From positions 124,001-188,000 of the forward strand of contig JAEWEY010000005.1 of assembly GCA_023389105.1 (NCBI GenBank): a DNA stretch of 64,000 bases, written 5' to 3'. The position numbers and the translations under genes were made by a program. Position 1 is the stretch's first letter, and every line of letters starts with the position of its first letter. The DNA is from Pseudomonadota bacterium. GTDB lineage: Bacteria > Pseudomonadota > Alphaproteobacteria > Sphingomonadales > Sphingomonadaceae. Shown piece after piece: positions 43,052 through 52,288 of this stretch. The notes under the pieces were generated by a model. The model had not been told where the DNA came from. It saw only the letters and a list, made by a program, of their open reading frames with translations, and searched no databases.

Positions 43052-44760
43052 ACGCACCGTCGCCCGCTCTCGTCGCGCCACGGCCCGAGCGGCTCCGACT
43101 CGTCGGTCAGCGCCGCCAGCTTCTGGCGTTGATGCACCAGCGCCTGATGTTCGGCATGATCGTCTATGCCGGCATCGTCGCGATCATCGCCCTTCGCATC
43201 CTGTATCTCGCTGCGTTTGGTGATCATGCGGGCCGCAAGGAAAGCCTGACCCAATTGATTCCGGACCGCGGCGACATCGTCGACCGCAACGGCGATCCGC
43301 TGGCCCGCACCATCGACGCCTGGACGATCGCCATTCACCCGAACAAGGTGATCGGCGACAAGCTGGCGCTCGCCCGTCAGCTCGCGCGCCTGATGCCGGA
43401 GCAAAGCGAAGAGCAATATTTCGCGCTACTGCGCTCGGGTAAGCCGTTCTTTTATCTGCGCCGCCGCGCGTCTCCGGCACTGGTCGAAGCCGTCAACGCG
43501 CTCGGTGAGCCCGGTCTCGCAATCCAGCGCGAACCCGACCGCCTTTATCCGCAGACGACGCTGGCCGCGCACGTCCTCGGCTACACCGACATCGATGGCC
43601 ACGGCGTCGCGGGCATGGAGCGTGCGTTCGACAAGCGCCTGTCCGACGCGGCCACTCGGGGCGAACCGTTGGTGCTGTCGATCGACAGCCGCGTGCAGCA
43701 GGCACTCGAACATGAATTGATGGCCGCGATGACGCACTTCTCGGCTATCGGTGCGGCGGGCGTCATCATGGACGTGAAGACCGGCGAGGTCCTGGCGATG
43801 ACCTCGCTGCCGGAGGTCAACCCGAACGCGCCAGGCGCCGTCAACCCGGATGCGCGCTTCAACCGCGCGACCCAAGGCGTCTACGAGCTAGGCTCGACCT
43901 TCAAGCCGTTCACGGTCGCGATGGCGATGGACAGCGGCCTCATCAAAAGCTTCGGCCAGATGTACGATTGCCCGAACACTTTGCCGATTTACGGCCATAT
44001 CGTTCACGACACCCACCCGTTCGGACGCGCTTGCTCCGTCGCGGACATCATGCGGGAAAGTTCGAACATCGGTACCGCACGTATCGCCGATCAGCTCGGT
44101 ACCGAACGCCAGAAAGCTTGGCTCAAAAAGATGGGCTTTACCGGCCCGGTCCCAATTGAGCTGAAGGAGCGAGGCCGTGCCCTGACCCCGGGTTCGCGGT
44201 GGGGTCCGTTCGAAACGCTGACCGTCGGCTTCGGACAGGGCATCGCCGTGGCCCCGCTACAACTGGCGATGGGTTACCAGACCCTGTTCAACGGCGGGGT
44301 CTTTCATCAGCCGACCTTGTTGAAGGTCGACCGCGCGCACCCCCTGACCGCCGGCAAGCGCGTCTTCAGCGAAGAAACCAGCTTCAGGATGCGACCGCTC
44401 TTGCGCGTCGTGGTCATGAAGGGCACCGGCAAAAAGGCCGATGCCCCCGGCTACCGCGTTGGCGGCAAGACCGGCACGGCGCAGAAACTCATCAACGGCC
44501 GCTACAGCCAGACGATCAACATCACGAGCTTCGCTGGTGTGTTCCCGATGGACGAGCCGCGCTATGTGGTCGTCGCCATGCTCGATGAACCCAAGGCCAC
44601 CAAGGAAACTTACGGCTTCACGACAGCGGGCTGGAACGTCGCGCCGGTCGTGAGCCAGACGATCAGCCGAATCGCGCCGATGCTGGGCGTCCAGCCGGAT
44701 ATGAATCGCGAGCCCGACATGTCCACGGTCCTTCCCTACATCGTTGAAAAGAAGGACTAA
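43048..44760 (+). CDS. ftsI: Peptidoglycan transpeptidase PBP3
   Basis: Septal D,D-transpeptidase of 570 residues. One N-terminal transmembrane helix is followed by the pedestal domain (ILPDRGDIVDRNGDPLA type sequence near residue 71) and a transpeptidase domain with SxxK as STFK near 289, SSN in RESSNIGTAR, and KTGTAQK near 475. FtsI cross-links septal wall together with FtsW. Its start overlaps ftsL and murE follows after 6 bp. Confidence 0.97.
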   Translation: MNAPSPALVAPRPERLRLVGQRRQLLALMHQRLMFGMIVYAGIVAIIALRILYLAAFGDHAGRKESLTQLIPDRGDIVDRNGDPLARTIDAWTIAIHPNKVIGDKLALARQLARLMPEQSEEQYFALLRSGKPFFYLRRRASPALVEAVNALGEPGLAIQREPDRLYPQTTLAAHVLGYTDIDGHGVAGMERAFDKRLSDAATRGEPLVLSIDSRVQQALEHELMAAMTHFSAIGAAGVIMDVKTGEVLAMTSLPEVNPNAPGAVNPDARFNRATQGVYELGSTFKPFTVAMAMDSGLIKSFGQMYDCPNTLPIYGHIVHDTHPFGRACSVADIMRESSNIGTARIADQLGTERQKAWLKKMGFTGPVPIELKERGRALTPGSRWGPFETLTVGFGQGIAVAPLQLAMGYQTLFNGGVFHQPTLLKVDRAHPLTAGKRVFSEETSFRMRPLLRVVVMKGTGKKADAPGYRVGGKTGTAQKLINGRYSQTINITSFAGVFPMDEPRYVVVAMLDEPKATKETYGFTTAGWNVAPVVSQTISRIAPMLGVQPDMNREPDMSTVLPYIVEKKD

Positions 44761-44766
44761 TCAGCG

Positions 44767-46179
44767 GTGCGATTGCGCGACCTCGCGGACGTGGATTCGG
44801 ATTCCGAGGTCACCGGCTTTGCTATCGACCACCGCAAGGTCGCGCGCGGCAGCGTCTTCGGCGCCTTCCGTGGCGCGAAGTTTAACGGCGAAGATTTCAT
44901 CGGCGCTGCGGTCGAGCGGGGCGCCGTAGCGGTCGTTGCGCGACCTGATGCCAGCGCTTCGGTTCCTGTACTTGCAGACGAAGAGCCCCGTCGGCTCTTT
45001 GCTCAACTGGCGGCCAAGTTCTACGCCCCGTTTCCGGAAACCGTGGTCGCCGTCACCGGCACCAATGGCAAAACTTCGACCGTCGAGATGACCCGCCAGT
45101 TGTGGCGCATGCTCGGTCACCGTTCGGCATCGATCGGGACCCTGGGCGTCACCACGTCCGATGATCAGGTCAGCACCGGCCTGACCACCCCCGACATCGT
45201 CACCTTCCTCAACAATATGGCCGGGCTCAAGCGCATGGGCATCAGCCATGTCGCATACGAGGCGTCCAGCCACGGTCTCGACCAGCACCGCGCCGAAGGC
45301 GTTCCGCTTGCCGCCGCGGCCTTCACAAACTTCAGCCGCGACCACCTCGATTATCACGAGACGATGGACGCCTATTTCGACGCCAAGATGCGGTTGTTCG
45401 ATGACCTACTCGAACCCTGCAAGCCGGCGGTGATCTGGACCGACGATCCCAAGTCCGACGCCGTGATCGAACGCGCAACGCAGCGTGGTCACCAAGTCAT
45501 GACTGTGGGGCGCAAAGGCGAAACCATCCGCTTGCTTGAGCAAAGCCCAACAGCGCTCGGACAGACGCTGATCCTTGAACATGGCGGCAAGACGCATCGC
45601 CTCGCGCTTCCACTCATCGGCGCCTATCAGGCCGCCAACGTGCTCACTGCGGCGGGGCTGACGCTCGCCACTGGCGGTGCGTGGGATGCAACCTTCGCGG
45701 CGATGCAGCGTGTCGCGCCGGTTCGCGGCCGGTTGGAGCGCGCGGTCATCAGCCGTGACGGCGTGCCCGTCTACATCGATTACGCCCACACGCCGGACGC
45801 GCTGGAAGCGGCCATCGCCGCCCTGCGACCGCATGTCGAAGGCCGCCTGATCACGGTCTTCGGCGCCGGCGGCGACCGCGACCAGGGCAAGCGCCCGCAG
45901 ATGGGCAAGGTCGCGAGCGAACTGTCGGACATCGCGATCGTCACCGACGACAATCCGCGCAGCGAAGATCCCGCCCGCATCCGTGCCGATGTCATGAACG
46001 GCGCGCCCGGCGCGATCGAAGTCGGCGGCCGCCGCGAAGCCATCGCCGAAGCGATCCGCCTTGCGCGGGCAGGGGACATCGTCCTCGTCGCGGGCAAGGG
46101 GCACGAAACCGGCCAGATCATCGGCGACAAGGTGTTGCCCTTCGACGATGCGCTCGTGGCGCGAGAGTGTGCCGCATGA
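44767..46179 (+). CDS. murE: UDP-MurNAc-tripeptide synthetase (meso-DAP adding)
   Basis: Adds meso-diaminopimelate to UDP-MurNAc-dipeptide. The 470-residue Mur ligase has the ATP loop VTGTNGKTSTVEM, the Mg-binding SHGLDQHR region, and DNPRSEDP near residue 400; DNPR is the DAP-selecting motif, so the wall is of the DAP type. GTG start at 44767. The stop overlaps murF as ATGA. Confidence 0.97.
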   Translation: MRLRDLADVDSDSEVTGFAIDHRKVARGSVFGAFRGAKFNGEDFIGAAVERGAVAVVARPDASASVPVLADEEPRRLFAQLAAKFYAPFPETVVAVTGTNGKTSTVEMTRQLWRMLGHRSASIGTLGVTTSDDQVSTGLTTPDIVTFLNNMAGLKRMGISHVAYEASSHGLDQHRAEGVPLAAAAFTNFSRDHLDYHETMDAYFDAKMRLFDDLLEPCKPAVIWTDDPKSDAVIERATQRGHQVMTVGRKGETIRLLEQSPTALGQTLILEHGGKTHRLALPLIGAYQAANVLTAAGLTLATGGAWDATFAAMQRVAPVRGRLERAVISRDGVPVYIDYAHTPDALEAAIAALRPHVEGRLITVFGAGGDRDQGKRPQMGKVASELSDIAIVTDDNPRSEDPARIRADVMNGAPGAIEVGGRREAIAEAIRLARAGDIVLVAGKGHETGQIIGDKVLPFDDALVARECAA

Positions 46180-47561
46180 GGACGCTCTGGACCTCAGACG
46201 AGATCACCGCCGCGACTGGTGGCACCGCGAGTGGTAGCTTCGAAGTCACTGGCGTGACCTTCGACAGCCGCGAAGTTGAGCCGGGCGATCTGTTCATCGC
46301 GATGCCGGGCACGGTCTACGACGGCCATCGCTTCGTCGAGGGCGCCTTCGCCAAAGGCGCCGCGGGAGCAATCGTCACCCAGCCGGTCGACGGATCGCAT
46401 GTGCTCGTCGACGATGCCGTAGCTGCACTCGAAGCCCTCGGCCGCGCCTCGCGCGAACGCAGCCGCGCAAGGATCATCGGCGTCACCGGTTCGGTGGGAA
46501 AAACCAGTACCAAGGAGGCATTGGCCGCGGCGCTGGAGCGTTCCCACCCAGGCAAGGTCCATCGCTCGGTCAAAAGTTACAACAATCACACTGGCGTCCC
46601 GCTCAGCCTGTCCCGCATGCCGCGCGACGCCGAGTTCGCTGTGCTGGAAATGGGCATGAGCAATGCGGGCGAGATCGCGGCGCTGACGCGCCAGGTCCGT
46701 CCGCACGTCGCGCTGGTCACAGCCATTGCCCCCGCGCACATCGAAAGCCTCGGCTCCATCGAAGCGATCGCCGACGCCAAGGGCGAGATCTTCGAGGGTC
46801 TCGAGCGGGATGGTGTCGCAATCATTCCTAACGACACGCCGCAGCGCGACCGGCTCGTGAAGGCTGCGCGACGCCATGCTGACCGCATCATTACCTTTGG
46901 CACCGGCGACGCTGACGTATTCGCGATTCACGCGGTGACCGCCGAAGGCGGCGGGAGTCTGATTAGCGCGTCGCTGCTCGAACGCGAGTTGACGCTCACC
47001 ATTTCCCAGCGGGGCGAGCATTGGGTTTCGAACGCGCTCGCCGTGCTCGCGGCGGTGGAAGCGGTCGGCGCTGACGTCGGCCTTGCCGGGCTTGCGCTAG
47101 CGGATCTCGGTGGCCTGAAGGGGCGCGGCGAACGTCACCGGATCGATGCCGAAGACGGCGAGATCCTGCTGATCGACGAAAGCTACAATGCCAATCCGGC
47201 CTCCATGGCCGCCACGCTTAAGAGTCTGGGTGAAGAGCGGGGCGTGCAGCGGCGCATCGCGGTGCTCGGCACCATGCGCGAACTTGGCGCGCATGCCGAC
47301 GCGCTTCACGCGGGCCTCGCCCCCGCGGTTCTGTCAGCAAAGGTCGACCACCTCATTCTCATCGGCGCGGAAATGGCGCCACTCGAAGCCGCACTTGCGG
47401 GCCAGCTGCCGGTCGATCGCGTGAGCGATGTCGAACAGGCCACCACGGCGTTACAGTCGATCCTGCGCAGTGGCGACGCCGTCCTTGTGAAAGCGTCTAA
47501 CGCCGTCGGACTTGCGAAACTGGTCGAGCGCGTTGCAGGGGGCGTCGAATGCTCTACGTGA
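46176..47561 (+). CDS. murF: UDP-MurNAc-pentapeptide synthetase
   Basis: Adds D-Ala-D-Ala to make UDP-MurNAc-pentapeptide. The 461-residue protein shows VTGSVGKTSTKEALAAAL (ATP), SYNNHTGVPLSLSRMP, VLEMGMSNAGEIA, and DESYNANPASM. ATG 46176 overlaps the murE stop and is preferred to the GTG nine bases earlier. Its last codons overlap the mraY start by 13 bases. Confidence 0.96.
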   Translation: MRTLWTSDEITAATGGTASGSFEVTGVTFDSREVEPGDLFIAMPGTVYDGHRFVEGAFAKGAAGAIVTQPVDGSHVLVDDAVAALEALGRASRERSRARIIGVTGSVGKTSTKEALAAALERSHPGKVHRSVKSYNNHTGVPLSLSRMPRDAEFAVLEMGMSNAGEIAALTRQVRPHVALVTAIAPAHIESLGSIEAIADAKGEIFEGLERDGVAIIPNDTPQRDRLVKAARRHADRIITFGTGDADVFAIHAVTAEGGGSLISASLLERELTLTISQRGEHWVSNALAVLAAVEAVGADVGLAGLALADLGGLKGRGERHRIDAEDGEILLIDESYNANPASMAATLKSLGEERGVQRRIAVLGTMRELGAHADALHAGLAPAVLSAKVDHLILIGAEMAPLEAALAGQLPVDRVSDVEQATTALQSILRSGDAVLVKASNAVGLAKLVERVAGGVECST

Positions 47562-48619
47562 TCGCCGAGCAGCTGGGCTTTCCCGGCATCCTCAACCTCA
47601 TCCGCTACCTCAGCTTCCGCGCCGGCGCGGCGAGCGCGACCGCGCTGCTGATCGGCCTGCTGCTCGGTCCGTGGCTGATCGGCTGGCTCCGCACGAAACA
47701 GGGCAAGGGGCAGCCGATCCGCACCGACGGGCCGCAAAGCCACCTTGCCAAGCGGGGCACGCCGACCATGGGCGGCCTGCTTATCCTTACTTCGGTCGCG
47801 ATTTCTGTCTTGCTGTGGATGGACCTCAAGAACCCCTACGTCTGGGCCTGCCTGCTCGTCACCGGTGGGTTCGGGCTGATCGGCTGGCTCGACGATTACG
47901 ACAAGGTCCGCAAGGCGCACCACGCCGGCCTTTCCGGCAAGACGCGGCTTGCGCTCGAGTTCCTGATCGCAGGCGCGGCCACCTGGCTGATCGTCCGCAC
48001 CGGCGGCACGGGCCTGCACCTACCGTTCATCAAGGAGACCGTGGCCGATCTCGGCTGGGGCTACATCCTGTTCGGCGCCTTCGTCATCGTCGCCTTTGGC
48101 AACGCCGTGAACCTCACCGACGGCCTCGACGGGCTCGCGACCATGCCGGTGATCATCGCCAGCATCGCCTTCCTGCTCATCAGCTACCTCGTCGGCAACG
48201 CGAAGTTCGCCGAATATCTCGGCATCCCGCACGTACCCGGCGTCGGTGACCTCACCGTGCTGTGCCTCGCCATCGTCGGCGCGGGCCTCGCCTTCCTCTG
48301 GTTCAACGCGCCGCCCGCGGCGGTCTTCATGGGCGACACCGGCAGCCTCGCGCTCGGCGGCGCGCTCGGTGCGGTCGCGGTCGCCACCCACCATGAATTC
48401 GTGCTCGCCATCGTCGGCGGCCTGTTCGTTGTCGAGGCGCTCAGCGTCGTCATCCAGGTCGCGGTCTACAAGCGCACCGGCAAGCGCGTCTTCCTGATGG
48501 CGCCGATCCATCACCATTTCGAGCATCTTGGCTGGTCGGAGCCGACCGTCGTCATCCGCTTCTGGATCATCAGCTTCGTGCTCGCCCTCGCGGGCCTCGC
48601 GACGCTCAAGCTGCGGTGA
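47549..48619 (+). CDS. mraY: Phospho-MurNAc-pentapeptide translocase
   Basis: Transfers phospho-MurNAc-pentapeptide to undecaprenyl phosphate, making lipid I. The 356-residue protein has about ten helices and the family motifs KRGTPTMGG, DDYDKV with the catalytic Asp pair, NLTDGLDGLA, FMGDTGSLALG and the MAPIHHHFEHLGW loop. The stop overlaps murD (GTGA). Confidence 0.97.
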   Translation: MLYVIAEQLGFPGILNLIRYLSFRAGAASATALLIGLLLGPWLIGWLRTKQGKGQPIRTDGPQSHLAKRGTPTMGGLLILTSVAISVLLWMDLKNPYVWACLLVTGGFGLIGWLDDYDKVRKAHHAGLSGKTRLALEFLIAGAATWLIVRTGGTGLHLPFIKETVADLGWGYILFGAFVIVAFGNAVNLTDGLDGLATMPVIIASIAFLLISYLVGNAKFAEYLGIPHVPGVGDLTVLCLAIVGAGLAFLWFNAPPAAVFMGDTGSLALGGALGAVAVATHHEFVLAIVGGLFVVEALSVVIQVAVYKRTGKRVFLMAPIHHHFEHLGWSEPTVVIRFWIISFVLALAGLATLKLR

Positions 48620-49917
48620 TCACCGCCCAGGCCTTCGCGGGCAAGCAATATGCGGTTTACGGGCTCGCGCGGTCGGGGCTGGCAACGGTCGGAGCGCTGC
48701 TCGCCAGCGGCGCCCGCGTCACCGCCTGGGATGCGAAGGAGGAGGCGAGAATGAAGGCGCCCGCAGGTACCGAACTCGCGAACCTCGACGAAGCCGAGCT
48801 TTCCCAGTTCGACAGTCTCGTCGTCACGCCCGGCCTGCCGCTCAACCGCCACCCGATCGCGCAACGCGCCCGCGACGCCGGGGTCGAGATTATCGGCGAC
48901 ATCGAGCTGTTCTCGCGAGCCCGCCCCGAGCTGCCGCCGCACAAGGTCGTCGGCATCACCGGCACCAACGGCAAGTCGACCACCACCGCGCTCGTCCACC
49001 ACCTCCTCAAGACCGCGGGCGTGCCGACCACGATGGGCGGCAACATCGGCCTCCCGATCCTGTCGCAAGACCCGTTGCCGGAAGGCGGGGTCTATGTGCT
49101 GGAGCTGTCGAGCTACCAGATCGACCTGACGCAGAGCCTCGACTGCGATGTCGCCGTGCTGCTCAACATCACGCCCGACCATCTCGATCGGTACGAGAGT
49201 TTCGAGGCTTATGCGGCTTCGAAGATGAGGTTGTTCGAGATGCAATCACCCGGTGCTCATGCTCCCGGGCATTTTGCAATCAGCTATCACCTGCTTGCGC
49301 CCGAGTTCTTCTCTGCTCGGTCGCGCTTCATTGATTTGGAAGACTACCCCGGTGAGCATGACTTCTTGCGTGAGAAAAGCCGGGCCGAGTGGCCGGCGCT
49401 CAAGGGCCCACACAACCTCGAGAATGCAGCGGCGGCCATTGCAGTTTGTTCTGCGCTGGATATTTCGCAAAGCGCTGTTGAACTCGCCCTCCGCACCTAC
49501 CCCGGCCTCCCGCACCGCATGGAACGCATTCGCGATCTGAACGGCGTCCTTTTCGTCAATGACAGCAAGGCCACCAACCCGACCGCGACCGCCCCCGCGC
49601 TCGCCGCGTTCGAGCGGATCCGCTGGGTCTGCGGCGGACAGGCGAAGACCGACAATCTCGACGAATGCGCGCCTTATTTCGGGCACGTCGTCGCCGCCTA
49701 CACCATCGGCGAAGCCGCCGACTTGTTCGAGCGCCTGCTCAGTGGGCGCATCTGTGTGAAAAACTGTGGAAAACTGGCCGATGCCATACGCGCGGCCGCT
49801 GCGGATTCCGCGCCCGGTGATACGGTGCTGTTGTCGCCGGCCTGCGCCAGTTTCGACCAGTTCCGCGACTTCGAGGACCGGGGCGACCAGTTCCGGGATT
49901 TGGTGGGGAAGTTATGA
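48616..49917 (+). CDS. murD: UDP-MurNAc-L-alanine:D-glutamate ligase
   Basis: Adds D-Glu to UDP-MurNAc-L-Ala. The 433-residue protein begins with a Rossmann-like domain (YAVYGLARSGLATV), then ITGTNGKSTTTAL, TMGGNIGLPIL and the C-terminal FVNDSKATNPTA with HRMERIR. A stretch at about 49190-49480 uses more A/T at third positions than flanks on both sides; the protein there still reads as MurD. GTG start 48616. ftsW starts within its final codons (ATGA). Confidence 0.96.
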   Translation: MITAQAFAGKQYAVYGLARSGLATVGALLASGARVTAWDAKEEARMKAPAGTELANLDEAELSQFDSLVVTPGLPLNRHPIAQRARDAGVEIIGDIELFSRARPELPPHKVVGITGTNGKSTTTALVHHLLKTAGVPTTMGGNIGLPILSQDPLPEGGVYVLELSSYQIDLTQSLDCDVAVLLNITPDHLDRYESFEAYAASKMRLFEMQSPGAHAPGHFAISYHLLAPEFFSARSRFIDLEDYPGEHDFLREKSRAEWPALKGPHNLENAAAAIAVCSALDISQSAVELALRTYPGLPHRMERIRDLNGVLFVNDSKATNPTATAPALAAFERIRWVCGGQAKTDNLDECAPYFGHVVAAYTIGEAADLFERLLSGRICVKNCGKLADAIRAAAADSAPGDTVLLSPACASFDQFRDFEDRGDQFRDLVGKL

Positions 49918-51137
49918 TCAAGAGCATCTCGGGCCAGATCAAGGCCAAGGCGTCGCTGATCGATCCGGAACGCTATGGCCGGTCGGACACCAGCGCCATG
50001 GGCCGCTGGTTCTGGGAGATCGACAAGGTCCTGCTGCTGCTGGTGACGGTGCTGATCGCCATCGGCCTGATTGCCGTGGCCGCTGCATCGCCCGCGGCAG
50101 GTCACCGTTATTCGGGCGGCAACGTCCGCTTCTCCGACCTATATTATTTCTGGCGGCAGCTCGCGTGGATTGGGATCGGCGTTCCAGTGATGATCGGCAT
50201 TTCGATGATGCCGAAGGACCGCGTTCGGCGATTCTCGCTGATCGGCGCAGCCATATTCTTCACCATGCTGATCTTCGTGCCCATCGTCGGGCCGGAGCAT
50301 AACGGCGCTCGCCGCTGGCTCGAATTCGGCCTCGGCCAGGTGCAGCCGTCGGAGTTCCTCAAGCCCTTCTTCGTTGTCGCGATGGCATGGCTGCTGAGCC
50401 TCAAGAACACCGATAAATCGCTGCCGGTCTTCCCCATCTCGGCGGGCGTCGTCGGAGCGATCGCTGTCCTGCTGATGAAGCAGCCCGACTTCGGAAGCAC
50501 GATCATCTTCTGCTCCGTCTGGGTCGCGATGTTGGCGCTGGCGGGCGTGAGCCTGCGCATGCTCGGCATCCTCGCCGCCTGCGCGGTGGTGGGCGTCATC
50601 CTCGCCTATTTCTTCTACCCCGTGGCGACCGTCCGCATCGATGGCTTCCTGTTCGGCGAAGGCGACAATTTCCAGGTCGAGAACGCGCTGCGCACGATCA
50701 CCGCGGGAGGACTCTTTGGCATGGGTCCGGGCGGTGGCACCCGCAAGTTCGGCCTGCCTGAGCCGCACACCGACTACATCTTCTCGGTCATCGGCGAGGA
50801 GTTCGGGCTGATCGCGTGCCTTGCCATCGCCTTCCTCTATCTCGCCATCGTCGCCCGCGTGCTGATCAAGCTGCTGGACGAGGACAACAGCTTCTCGATC
50901 CTCGCCGCCGCCGGCCTCGCCATCGAGTTCGGGCTGCAGGCGCTGATCAACATGATGGTCAACGTTCAGCTCGCGCCGTCCAAGGGCATGACCTTGCCGT
51001 TCATCAGCTACGGCGGCTCCTCGATGCTGGCGCTGTCCATCGGCATGGGCCTGTTGCTCGCCTTCACCCGGCGAAACCCCTATCTCACTCGCTCGCCTTA
51101 CGTCGTGAAGTGGAGCGGGGAGAGCTTGCCAGCATGA
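49914..51137 (+). CDS. ftsW: Septal peptidoglycan glycosyltransferase FtsW
   Basis: SEDS-family polymerase, partner of FtsI, 407 residues with about ten helices. Family sequences include GARRWLEFGLGQVQPSEFLKPF, MKQPDFGSTII, PEPHTDYIFSVIGEEFGL and the late GMTLPFISYGGSSMLALSIGMG. The N-terminal 40 residues are cytosolic. Overlaps murG (ATGA). Confidence 0.96.
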   Translation: MIKSISGQIKAKASLIDPERYGRSDTSAMGRWFWEIDKVLLLLVTVLIAIGLIAVAAASPAAGHRYSGGNVRFSDLYYFWRQLAWIGIGVPVMIGISMMPKDRVRRFSLIGAAIFFTMLIFVPIVGPEHNGARRWLEFGLGQVQPSEFLKPFFVVAMAWLLSLKNTDKSLPVFPISAGVVGAIAVLLMKQPDFGSTIIFCSVWVAMLALAGVSLRMLGILAACAVVGVILAYFFYPVATVRIDGFLFGEGDNFQVENALRTITAGGLFGMGPGGGTRKFGLPEPHTDYIFSVIGEEFGLIACLAIAFLYLAIVARVLIKLLDEDNSFSILAAAGLAIEFGLQALINMMVNVQLAPSKGMTLPFISYGGSSMLALSIGMGLLLAFTRRNPYLTRSPYVVKWSGESLPA

Positions 51138-52288
51138 ATTTCGCGCTTGCTGCCGGAGGGACTGGCGGCCACATGATCCCGGCGCACGCGCTGGCCGCGG
51201 AGCTCAAGGCTCGCGGCCATGGCGTACTGCTGATCACCGACGAACGCGGCGCGCGTTTTCCCGGCCTGTTCGACGGCGTGCCAGTGCACATTCTTCCCGC
51301 CGGACGGCTCGGCGGCGGTCCGATCGGCTGGCTCAAGGCCGCGAGCGCGGTAATGAAGGGCAGGGCGCAGGCCAAACGCCTGTATCGCGAGCATACCCCC
51401 GACGCGGTAGTCGGCTTCGGCGGCTATCCCGCGTTCCCGTCGCTGCTCGCCGCCAGCAGCCGCAAGATCCCGACCGTCCTGCACGAACAAAATGCGGTGA
51501 TGGGCCGCGTCAATCGCCTGCTCGCGGGTGAGGCCGAAGCAATCGGCGTTGCGTACGACCAAATTGACCGCCTGAAGCCCTCGTATCGCGACAAAGTCGT
51601 TGTCGTCGGCAACCCCGTGCGCGAAGAAATCTCGCGGCTCGGCACAATGCCGTTCCCGGCTTTCGACGAAGCGGCGCCGCTCAAGCTGCTGGTCACTGGC
51701 GGGAGCCAGGGCGCCAGCATTCTCGGCCGCGTCGTTCCCGAAGGTCTCGGCCTCCTCGATCCTTCGCTGCGCCGCCGGCTGCAGGTCGTCCAGCAATGCC
51801 GGCCCGACGATATCGAGCGCGTGCGACAGCGCTATGTCGAGCTGGGCATTCCCGCCGAACTGATGACCTACATAGAGGACATGGCCGGCAAGCTCGGCGA
51901 CTGCCACCTGATGATCGGCCGCGCCGGTGCGTCAACCATTGCCGAGCTGACCGCCGCAGGTCGCCCCGCGATCCTCATTCCCTTCGCCGCCGCTACAGAC
52001 GATCACCAGACCGCCAACGCCCGCGAGATGGTCAAGGCTGGCGGTGCCCGCTCGCTCCCGCAATCAGGCTTCACGCCCGACGTGCTCGCCCGCCAGATCG
52101 AAGCGCTGGCGATGGATCCGGTCGCGCTCAACAATGCCGCCGCTCGCGCGTTGTCGGTCGGTCGCCCGCACGCCGCGCGCGACCTTGCCGACCTCGTCGA
52201 GCGCGTGGGCAACGGCGTTGCCCCCGTGTCCGTCGGCCTCTCGCCGCGCGTCACCGCCGCCGCGCCGGATGGGGCGATGCCGGCATGA
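51134..52288 (+). CDS. murG: UDP-GlcNAc:lipid I N-acetylglucosaminyltransferase
   Basis: Makes lipid II from lipid I at the inner face of the membrane. The 384-residue GT-B enzyme has the GGTGGHMIPA loop, GFGGYPAFPSLLAA, LHEQNAVMGRVNRLL, VTGGSQGA and GRAGASTIAELTA with the donor-binding region. ATG 51134 overlaps the ftsW stop; the longer in-frame ORF from 50816 is a shadow. Overlaps murC (ATGA). Confidence 0.96.
   Translation: MNFALAAGGTGGHMIPAHALAAELKARGHGVLLITDERGARFPGLFDGVPVHILPAGRLGGGPIGWLKAASAVMKGRAQAKRLYREHTPDAVVGFGGYPAFPSLLAASSRKIPTVLHEQNAVMGRVNRLLAGEAEAIGVAYDQIDRLKPSYRDKVVVVGNPVREEISRLGTMPFPAFDEAAPLKLLVTGGSQGASILGRVVPEGLGLLDPSLRRRLQVVQQCRPDDIERVRQRYVELGIPAELMTYIEDMAGKLGDCHLMIGRAGASTIAELTAAGRPAILIPFAAATDDHQTANAREMVKAGGARSLPQSGFTPDVLARQIEALAMDPVALNNAAARALSVGRPHAARDLADLVERVGNGVAPVSVGLSPRVTAAAPDGAMPA

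Noticed and set aside
48528..49334. 268-residue plus-strand frame across the mraY-murD junction
   Set aside because: Runs out of frame through two certain genes and is Arg/Pro-rich noise.
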